The translations under genes were made by a program, and so were the position numbers. The notes beneath the pieces are model-generated. The model was not told the origin of the DNA and made no database searches. It worked only from the letters and a program-made list of their open reading frames with translations. From contig CAJUOP010000006.1 of NCBI GenBank assembly GCA_910588465.1, positions 36,492-100,491 of the forward strand: a stretch of DNA of 64,000 bases. The letters are read 5' to 3'. How positions within the stretch are numbered: the first letter of the stretch is position 1; each line of letters starts with the position of its first letter. Of this stretch, positions 55,842 through 64,000 are shown piece by piece. This stretch comes from an uncultured Christensenellaceae bacterium (lineage in GTDB: Bacteria > Bacillota > Clostridia > Christensenellales > Borkfalkiaceae).

Positions 55842-55869
55842 TTGACACATTTTTAAAATTCGATATAAT
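55842..55869 (+). promoter_or_regulatory. Promoter of the tRNA-Pro genes
   Basis: TTGACA at 55842-55847, a 16-base spacer and TATAAT at 55864-55869. Confidence 0.85.
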
Positions 55870-55884
55870 TAAGTATGCTTTTAC

Positions 55885-55961
55885 TGAGGTGTAGCGCAGT
55901 TTGGTAGCGCGCTTGGTTAGGGACCAAGAGGTCGTGGGTTCAAGTCCCGTCACCTCAACCA
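55885..55961 (+). tRNA. tRNA-Pro, anticodon AGG
   Basis: 77 bases including encoded CCA. The acceptor is tgaggtg/cacctca, the anticodon stem cttgg/ccaag with loop TTAGGGA (anticodon AGG at 55919-55921, G37), the T loop TTCAAGT, and discriminator A73 as in tRNA-Pro. A34 would probably be read as inosine if deaminated. Confidence 0.93.
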
Positions 55962-56037
55962 AATGTGCCGCGAAGAGAACCTTCGCGGCATATCAGTATA
56001 AAAAGCTCTCCGAGCGAACGGCTGCGGAGAACAAAGT

Positions 56038-56114
56038 CGAGGCGTAGCGCAGCTTGGTAGCGCGCTTGGTTCGGGACCAAGAGGTCGTGAGTTCAAATCT
56101 CGTCGCCTCGACCA
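56038..56114 (+). tRNA. tRNA-Pro, anticodon CGG
   Basis: 77 bases including CCA, very similar to the preceding tRNA. The acceptor is cgaggcg/cgcctcg and the anticodon loop TTCGGGA (anticodon CGG at 56072-56074). It is separated from the first copy by a 76-base spacer with a tgccgcgaag/cttcgcggca hairpin and is probably co-transcribed with it. Confidence 0.95.
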
Positions 56115-56142
56115 CGCCGTAACACGGCGGGATTTATAAAAA

Positions 56143-56166
56143 AGACGGCATTTGCCGTCTTTTTTA
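56143..56166 (+). terminator. Terminator after tRNA-Pro genes
   Basis: Stem aaagacggca/tgccgtcttt with a T-rich tail. Confidence 0.85.
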
Positions 56167-56293
56167 TTTTTACTTAAAAAATTTTTTTAAGTAAATTTTT
56201 TGCGGATTTTACCGATCGTATCATATAATAATGAAGAAAAAAGGTAATAATCGGTAAAATTGTATGCAAAATTTGTAAAACAATTAAGAATTA

Positions 56294-56334
56294 TGTCGAA
56301 AAAATTTGACAAACGTGATTTTCGACATTAAAAT
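56294..56334 (+). promoter_or_regulatory. Promoter of the giant surface protein with 9-bp inverted repeat
   Basis: TTGACA at 56306-56311, a 17-base spacer and TAAAAT at 56329-56334. TGTCGAAAA (56294-56302) and TTTTCGACA (56319-56327) form a perfect 9-bp inverted repeat around the -35 box with a 16-base centre, a candidate operator. The 56115-56424 gap otherwise holds only the tRNA terminator and AT-rich sequence. Confidence 0.65.
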
Positions 56335-56424
56335 ATAAAGTAGTAGCTTTTTCATTGGAAAAATTTTTTTAGCCAAACATATACGAATATTCATAGTTTT
56401 TAGGTATTATCGAGAGGAGGAGAT

Positions 56425-59400
56425 ATGTTAAAAACAAGATGGAAAAGTTTCATCTGGACTGCGGCGACGGTTTTGCTTGCCGCGGGTATGGTTTTGGGCG
56501 CAGTGTCGATAAGTAACGCGCTGAACGCCTCTGCCGAGGGTGCGGTTACGTCCGAAATGTCGGCGGGGGGGGGTAGTCACTGCTAACGAGCTCGCCTATC
56601 GGCATATTCTTATCGACGGCGAGGGAGATGCGAGCGCCGTCATTATCGATGCGGCAAAAGCGAGAAGCGTTCTGCAAATCGACGGCGCGGGAACGCTGCA
56701 CGGCTGGAAGCAGAGCGCGATAAACTCTTTGCCGCTGAAAGCGATTTTGGTGATCCCCAAAGAAGTAAAAAATATCGCCGCGGCGAGTACGGAAAACCCT
56801 ACCGATTTAAACGGCGAAAACACCGTATCGTTTGCGGGGTTAGGGATCAACGCGGGAACGGGCGGAACGGGCGGTCCGGTGCCCACGCTCGAACGGACGA
56901 CGGAAACGCTTGTCGGCGTCATGTTCGAGGCGGGAAGCACGATCACGGAGATCGGAGAGAGCGCATTTAACGGCTGCACGAATATGCGCGCCTGCGTCTT
57001 GCCCGACGGCGTGACGACGATCGCGAAAGAAGCGTTTTCCTCCTGCACCGCCTTGCGCGATATCGTCATTCCCGAAAGCGTTACGGCGATCGGCGAAAAG
57101 GCGTTCTTTAAGAACGTAAATTTATATCACGTATCGCTGCCGGGCGGAGCCGTAATTACGGCGAACGCTTTCGACTCGTGTTATGCGCTTGTCGATATCG
57201 AATACGGCGGCGCTGCCGAGCCCGCGCTTTCGGGGCTGGATCACGTGATGAACGCGTATCAGGCGCCTACGCCCGGAGACGCTTCGTCCTATCGGAATAA
57301 ATCCTTCCTATATTATACCGACGATCCTGTAAACCGTTTTGTATTCAGCTATAACCGCAACGTATCGGATCCGGATACGCTTGCTACGTTAAGCGCCTCG
57401 AACAAGATCGGTTATCAAGAGAGCTGGTATTTCGTCGGGTTTGCGGGCGACGAGGTGAAATCGCCCTTTTCTACGTTCGTCACTTATAATTTGCCCGAAT
57501 CGTTTGATTTGTCGGCGGTAAGAACCCGCGTGAAATACGACTTTTTAAATTGCAAGGGCGAAAAGATAACCAATACGTTTTCCAACGATACGACGGTAGA
57601 CGGGTACGACATCAATTCGTCCGCTTGTTTTAATACCTATTTTTCGAGCATCGTGATTCCCGATTGCGTAAACGTGATCGGAGACTACGCGTTTTTAAAC
57701 TCGCACGTAATGCGCGCGGACATCGGTAAAAACGTATCCGCGATCGGAATGCACGCGTTCCGCGGCGTATCTGCAACGGGCGACGGCAGCCCCAGAAGAA
57801 GCAACAATATTTATTATATCCGCAATACCCGCAACACGGAAATTCAGGTGGGACCGGGCGCGTTTGCCGCCAGAACCGTCTGGAGCGAAAGACCTGTCGT
57901 CGATACCCCCGCCGTGGGCGAAGCTTTTAATCCGAACGGCAGAACATTTATTTTTTCCGACAGCCTTGCTTTCGACAAAGAGACGGGCGGAAGCTTTACG
58001 CTCGGGAGTTCGTCCAAATACAATCGGGCGGGGGACTCCAACGTAACCGCAACGTTTCTTGTTCCCGTAAACATGACGGAAAGCAGCGGCTCGGGCGATA
58101 AGGTTACGTTCTACCAGAACAGACTGTATCAAAATTCTTACCGTACGCTTCCGCAGACGGAAGGCAGCTGGCTGTGGGTGGCGCAGACGCCCGCCTCGGT
58201 GCCGCTCCCCAAGCTGGAAGGCTACAAAGAGACGGTCTGGTATACGGACGGTAAGTTTACAACCAAAGTAACGTTGGAAAATATCGACACGTTACAGCCC
58301 GTTTACACAAAGGGTAAGCTTGCCGAAATCAAGCTTTATACCAAAAAGCTGAGCGATCCCGCCGTGGACGACAAAACGTATACCTACGGCGATCTGACAG
58401 GGGAGCAGGCAAGCTTCGATAAGGCGCTCGGAATTGACGGAGGGGATTTTACCGCGGAATTCGTGAGTATGCGCAATTTCGAGGGGGTTACGTTCGACGT
58501 CGGGTATAGCCGCATTACCGACGCGGGCGTTTACACGCTGCGCTTGCAGCCCGATAAGGATAAGTGGGGCGTATGGACGGCGGGCACGCTGGCAGAAGAT
58601 ACGGCAAAGGGGCGCATCGTAACGGTCACGGTGAATAAAAAGCCCGTCGATATGGGCGAGATCGCCAATATTATTACATGGAACGTGGCGGGCGGAAATC
58701 CGCTGGGCGGCACGGGCGAGGGCGCGGAGCTGTACCAATACGACGACGGCTGGTATTTAAACAAGCAGGGCGACAAGCTGCCGCTTGTTACGACGAACGC
58801 GCTTTTAAACTCCTACGTAAGACTTACGGGCGACGATATTACCGTACAGCCCGTGTTGCCCGCCTCGGCGGGGGAAGCGGGCGCGCGTATTTTCGATATC
58901 AACAATACGGTGGGAAACACCCGCGAAAAAGAGTCCGGCACGGGCTACCAACAGGCGACGACGGTGCTGGAAATCAAGAATAACAATTACGTATTTTCGG
59001 ATACGAGCGTAGAGGCGAACAAGGATACGCTTGCCAAATACGGTACGTCCGTCAGCGTGATCGGCGGGCAGGCGGGTACGGCTACGATAAACAAAGTGTG
59101 GTACGTGGTTACCGTGGGAAACTGGCTGATGCCCGCGCCCGAGGACGGCAACCCCGCGCCCAAGCCGGACGATCCGTTCCATTTGGTTACTTACAAGGCG
59201 GCGCCCGTGACCGAGTGGAATTACGACGAACAGATCACGGTGCACATTCCGCAGGCGGCGAACAAGACGGACGCCGATTCCGTCGTAACGTTCAGCGTTA
59301 CGTATGAGACCGACAACGATACCGTGATTAAAAAGACGTCGGCTGCGAGCGATACGGGCGTGTATCCCGTTTCCGATCTTCATCTTATTATTAACGCAGC

Positions 59401-62400
59401 AATGCCAGCGGGCACCTATTCGGTGCACTTTACCGCGGAGGGTGGAACGGACGCGGAGGGCACGCAGTATCCCGGCATCGACGAGACGGTTCGGCTTACC
59501 GTAAACAGAGCCGTGCTGAATACGGCTGCAATCGAGAACAAGCTGACGAAAAAAGCGTTCGAGGAGGCGTGCACGAACGAGAGCAATCCCGTACTGAGCA
59601 GCGTGTATTTATATCCCGAAGATACCGTTAAAACCGAACTCACCGTTTTAAACGGTTTGCTGAATCAACGGTATAACAAGGGCGATGACAACATTACCGT
59701 GGAACAGAATGCAAATAACGTGTGGAAGCGCGCGGATTATAGCAAGTATTACGGCAAGGCGGAAATTACGTATAACCTCGACAGCATGATGACGAGCAGC
59801 TATCTTACGCTCGACGGGTTGAACGAGCGGGGGGACAGCCGCGTGCCCAAGCGCGTGGGCGAGTACAGAGTGTATTATTCCGTATCCGCGCCCAACTACG
59901 TGCCGCTCGGCGGACAGGGCGCGGGCGATACCGAACGCCGCAACTATTACTTCGATACGACCATTTATTTGCAGCTTTCGCTTGCCGAGCCGCTCGAAAG
60001 GATTTCGGCTTACCGGATAGAGTATACGGGGCGCGACGCCCGACCCGCGGTGACGTACAGCCCGTACTTCTCTTACGCTTTCCCCGATGATGAAAATTAC
60101 GTCGACGCGCGCAACAACTGCAATGTGACCCTTACCGTGGCGGAAGAAAATAAAAATCTTTACCGCTGGGACAAAGACTCGGCGAACGGGAATTCAAGAG
60201 TGACGGTAAAAGACAACGTGGTTACGATTACGTTCGATATTACCTCCGTCGCAAACAGCTGGACGACGGCTCCGCAGCTTTCGGGCTGGGTGTACGGGAA
60301 CTTCGACGCGTCCGTATACCGAATCAACGCCATGTCCGCATGGGGCGGCACCATGTATTTCCGTCTGGGCAAGTTGAACGGCGGAAGCTACGAGTGGGTG
60401 GATCTGAGCGCCGCGGGCAATGAATGTTACAGCGTAACCTATACGGACGACAGCGGGAACACCGTTACTCTTGATAACCTCTTCCGTTTAAGTGCCGACG
60501 AACAGAAACAGGGACAGGTTACCGAAAAAATTGCACAAATCTTAAATAGACTTCCGCAGGGGCAGTACGTGTTGGGAAGCTATATCGAGGGGAGTAAGTC
60601 CACAACCGACCCTGCGCTGTTCAACGTAAAGCCCTACGAGACGAATTCCACGCAATACGCGCAGGTGGTCGTATCCAAAACGGGCAACCGCTGGACGCAG
60701 TCGCCCAAGATCGTAAGCTGGATCTGGGATAATTACAGCGATGCAAGAAACGTGATCACGGCGGTCGCGTTAAACGGCACCGAGATCAGATTCAGCATAT
60801 TGAACGCGGATAAAAAACTGATATCTCCCACGTTGACGACGTTTGAGCTGACGGGCGGAAAGGTTTCCGCCGACGTTTCGAAGGCGTTGCAGGCGTTGGA
60901 CGCGGGCACGTATTATCTGCTCGCCTCGCTTGCGGGGACGGACTCGTACGAGGGATTAAACGAAATTCCCGCGTCGCTTATCTTGTTCGGCAGCGGCGGA
61001 CTGACGGACGAAGCGAAAAATTTTGTATTCGGCAGCGAACAGGGCTTCGACCCGATCTCCTTCGAAATCGCGATTTTAACGGGGCGGTTCGACAAGACCC
61101 CCGCCGTGATCGACTGGACTTACAGCGAATTTTCGCAGAGCACCAACTTCGTCGGGGCGGAGGCTTCGTTCGGAGGGAACTACGGCGCAAAAACGCAGAT
61201 TCCCGTTTGCTACGCACTTACTAAGGCTGGCGCGGAGCAATGGAAGGATAAGACGTATTCGGAAGCCGCGGCGCTGTTGGCAGAGCTCTCCGCGGGGTCA
61301 TATTCGCTTACGGTGTATACCAAGCACGCCGATATCGGCAAAAACTTTACCAAAGCGGAAAGCAACATTTCGTTTACGGTGAGCAGGCTTGAAAATTCGT
61401 GGACGGTACCCGCGCTTTCGGGCTGGACTTACAATAGTCCCAACACGCTGGCGGATCCCAATCCCACGAAAGGGGAAGCGACCTATACGTTAAACGGCAC
61501 GGAATACGGCACTCTGGCGTTATTAAACGCCGAGCTCGCCGGGCTCGGCGCGAGCGATACGGATTATACGCTGGTCGTTTCCGTGGCGGAGGACGCGCAA
61601 AAATATACCGGACTTTCGCAAACGATCATATTCCGCGTGAGCAGAGACAGCTTCGGCTGGACGGCGGAGCCTTCGGTAAACAGCTTCACGTGGGATAACG
61701 GAACGAGCAAGGTAACGCCCTCGAACGGAACGCTGAATTCCAAGTGGAATTCGGCGAACGACGGAAAAATCGAGCGGAACTATTATAAGACGGTTTGGAA
61801 TTCGAATACGCTTTCCTATCAATGGGACGCCACACAGCCGCTTGACGGCGCGCCTTCGGATGCGGGTACCTACGTTTACGTAACCCGTATTCCGAACACC
61901 GTGGATCGCAACTATGCCGAGTTGACGCACGGCGCCTTCTTCGAAATTCGTCAGGCGGGCAACCAATGGACGGGCAACGGTACTTCGGGCGGACAGATCA
62001 CGAATAAGAATATTACATTCGAATGGCACAAGGCGGAGTTTACCTTCTTCGGAGCGCAGTACGGGAATGTGAATTTTACCGTCGGCGGAAACAGCTATAC
62101 GGCCGATACGCTGGTTGCGGGGCTGAATACGCTCTCCGCGGGCACGCATTCGCTCACGTGTACGGTTGCGCAGACTCCCAACTATTTGGGGTTAAGCAGT
62201 ACGATTAAGGTAACGGTGGAGAAAGCCGAAAACGACTGGTCGTCCGACGGGAAGCTGAATATTGCAACCAGCTTCGGCTGGGGCACGAAGGATTCCGCCG
62301 ACCTCCGCTGGAACACGCCGAAGCCCGATGTGGGCGACGTGGTTGCGATAACCGTTTCCGTAAACGACGGAGCTTCGCTGTTCTATATGGAGCTGCACGT

Positions 62401-64000
62401 GAACGGCTCTTCCGAAGGCTTGGAGGGCGAAATTCAGAACCTGCTCGGGCGGTTGATGGCGCTCGGCGTAGGGAAGTATAAAATTACGGCGGTTGTTGCC
62501 GAAACGGATAACTGCAAGGGCTGTAAAGCCGAAAAAATCTTTACCGTAGAGAAGGCGATTAACGACTGGAAAGAGGGCGGAGAACCCGCACTGTCCGCAA
62601 CGGAATGGATTTACAACACGCCCGAGGGAACTCCTTCGGCGGAGGCAAAGCACGGCAACGTAACGTATACCTATTACGCCAAGGCGGCGGACGGCACCCG
62701 CACGAAGCTGGGCAACACCATGCCCTCCGATGCGGGCAACTATTCGGTAGGATTCTCCGTTTTGGCGGGAGCGAACGATAACTTCGGCTCGGTTGCGGAA
62801 GAGTTTATCGACTTCACGATTAAAAAAGCGAATAACGCAGGTTTCTCCACTAACCCGTACGCCATCGGCTGGACGTGGAACGCGTTCGATAAATCGGTGA
62901 ATCTGTTCGGCGCGATTCCCTTAACGGGCGGAGCCGTGACCTTCTCGGTACAAAAGAACGGCAGCGTGGTAGACGGACTGAGCGGAATTAAGGTAAACGC
63001 GCAGAACGTGATTATCGATTCCGACGGTTCGATCGCGAAAAAGCTGAACGCGCTGGACGCGGACAATTACGAGCTTGTGGTAAGCATTGACGAGGTAGCC
63101 AATTACGAGGGCTTTGAATCCACCGCGGTGTTCACCGTATCGCCGGCGCCCAACCGCTGGACGACGAATCCCAACATCGCCCGCTGGTCGGAATATTATT
63201 TCAAAGCCGATCAGCATACGCCGAAGGCGGTCGCGCTGTACGGCGATACGGTAATAGAGGTAAAGGGCAAGCAGGACGGAAAGACTTATTATAAGTCGGT
63301 CGGCGGCGTTGCCGAAATCGAAAAGCTGAACGTGGCGATGGGCGGCTGGTATACATTTACCGCCGCGGTGGCGGGCAATAAAAATTACAGCGCGCTCGAT
63401 TATTCGATCGAGTTTCAGGTGTTCACCGAAAGCGCGGATATGCCCAACAATTATTGGCTTACCGTTCCCGCCATCGACAGCTGGATCGCGGGCAGCCCCG
63501 CTCCCGAGCCTGCGGGGGAACCGCTCCGCGGCGCGTTTATCGTTTCCTATTGCAGAGCGGAGCTGGTAAACGGAAAATACGTGGCGACGGGCGAGCCTTT
63601 CGGGCAGATTCCCGAAGCGCCGGGCAAGTACTTTATGCTTGCGAGGGTCGAGCAGCCTCAGTATCCGCAGGACGAAAAACTCAAGCTTGACGTCATGTTC
63701 GAAATTTTCGAGCGCGCGAACGAGTGGACGGTTGCGCCCAGCATTCAGAGCTGGTCGCTCGGCGACGGTCCTTCCACGCCCGCGGCGGACGTTCTGTACA
63801 AAGAGGATTGCGTGATCGACATCAAATATAAATTGAAGTACAGCGACGACGAGCCTACGGCGCAGCTGCCCGATAAGCCCGGTACGTATCTCATGATCGT
63901 GCGGGCGACGGCGAAATATTGCGCGCCGCTCGAAGCGGAGATCGAGTTCACCGTTTCTCTTTCGCAAAACAGCTGGGTGAGCGCGCCCTCCATTAAAGAC
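56425..64000 (+). CDS. Giant BspA-like repeat surface protein, frame broken at a G9 tract, runs off window
   Basis: Starts at ATG 56425 after GAGAGGAGGAGAT. Residues 1-38 are a Sec signal peptide (MLKTRWKSFIWTAATVLLAA, cleavage after ASA). Frame 1 then stops at TAA 56584-56586, after the G9 run at 56565-56573. Reading on in the frame that starts at 56573 gives an open frame of 2476 codons to the window end without stop. That part begins VVTANELAYRHILIDG. It has several BspA-type LRR_5 units (to about 57850), then varied beta domains, then about twelve units of about 85-110 residues (some longer) opening N-x-W-[TS]-x-x-P-x-[IL]-x-x-W. One G fewer (G8) joins signal and body. No C-terminal anchor is visible because the gene continues. 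Confidence 0.85.
56565..56573 (+). repeat. G9 homopolymer tract, candidate phase-variation switch
   Basis: Nine consecutive G directly after the signal-peptide coding region. Eight (or eleven) G would restore the reading frame of the giant surface protein. It is the longest G-run I noticed in the window. Confidence 0.85.
60254..64000 (+). repeat. Tandem N-x-W protein repeats in the giant surface protein
   Basis: Units open near 60254 (NSWTTAPQLSGW), 60686 (NRWTQSPKIVSW), 61394 (NSWTVPALSGW), 61652, 61961, 62231, 62559, 62831, 63152 (NRWTTNPNIARW), 63446, 63719 (NEWTVAPSIQSW) and 63968. Most spacings are 250-330 bases; the first two are larger. Each unit usually ends with a Y-x-x-x-V or F-x-V strand, an Ig-like or MBG-type beta-sandwich appearance. 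Confidence 0.75.

Noticed and set aside
56425..56586. Independent 53-residue secreted peptide
   Set aside because: The frame is a signal peptide that ends just past a homopolymer; the body of the surface protein continues directly in the neighbouring frame, so a broken single gene is the simpler reading.
62921..63967. 348-residue minus-strand open frame inside the giant surface gene
   Set aside because: Arg/His-rich shadow composition; the plus-strand frame carries the regular N-x-W repeats and stays open for more than 7 kb.

Overview
This 64 kb window looks like chromosomal DNA of an uncultured, probably gut-dwelling member of the Clostridia (Firmicutes). I infer this from the six-cysteine SCIFF peptide with its radical SAM maturase, HemZ, CsoR, a YugP-type metallopeptidase, an RFN-controlled RibU, a single long RelA/SpoT, strong AGGAGG ribosome binding sites and two BspA-like surface proteins. 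Five intergenic regions also carry dispersed GTCATTCTGAGnGAGCGAAGCGACC repeats. No phage, IS transposase or CRISPR array was seen.

Layout. 0.2-13 kb: tgt, yajC, a small membrane protein, SCIFF peptide plus maturase, secD-secF, recJ, relA, a metallo-hydrolase and hemZ. 13-18 kb: a small XRE regulator divergent from a 44-residue protein, then rpsO, pnp and prs, then an 80-bp tandem repeat. 18-28 kb: pth-mfd, a large parvulin-like lipoprotein, uppP, infC-rpmI-rplT behind an attenuator leader, an RNA methyltransferase and yebC. 28-37 kb: a regulator with two HTH domains divergent from a 68-residue protein, a BrkB-like membrane protein, a thioredoxin-reductase-like flavoprotein without the NADPH motif, a CNNM/CorC-type protein, a MarR regulator with a MacB-like ABC transporter, and minD with a small partner gene. 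37-38.9 kb: a tRNA-Ser-like remnant, tRNA-Ser(UGA), and an FMN riboswitch controlling ribU. 38.9-43.8 kb: a tightly overlapped operon tsaE-tsaB-rimI-hydrolase-murF-like, followed by ddl. 44-47 kb: a BspA-like lipoprotein and a 176-bp tandem repeat. 47.3-53.6 kb: a zinc peptidase, obg-yhbY, the copper operon csoR-copA(-copZ), and an XRE regulator with three operators facing a DUF975 membrane protein. 53.6-56.2 kb: pyk, RNase P RNA and two tRNA-Pro genes. 56.4-64 kb: a giant repeat-rich surface protein that runs off the window.

The most interesting observations are these. (1) The giant surface protein has its signal peptide separated from the rest by a G9 tract that puts it out of frame, which looks like a phase-variable ON/OFF switch, here OFF. 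(2) CopA is fused in frame to a CopZ domain through an in-phase A_AAA_AAG slippery heptamer. A -1 slip gives a stop two codons later, and a perfect ribosome binding site and ATG for free CopZ follow. (3) Three unrelated genes (the flavoprotein, tsaE and obg) have their ATG exactly at the expected transcription start of a near-consensus promoter, predicting leaderless mRNAs. (4) CopA carries DKTAT instead of the near-invariant DKTGT. (5) Three small-XRE modules each face a small or membrane protein and have repeated operator-like sequences.

Most housekeeping calls rest on clear family motifs. Functions of the small proteins are unknown. Everything is read by eye without database searches.
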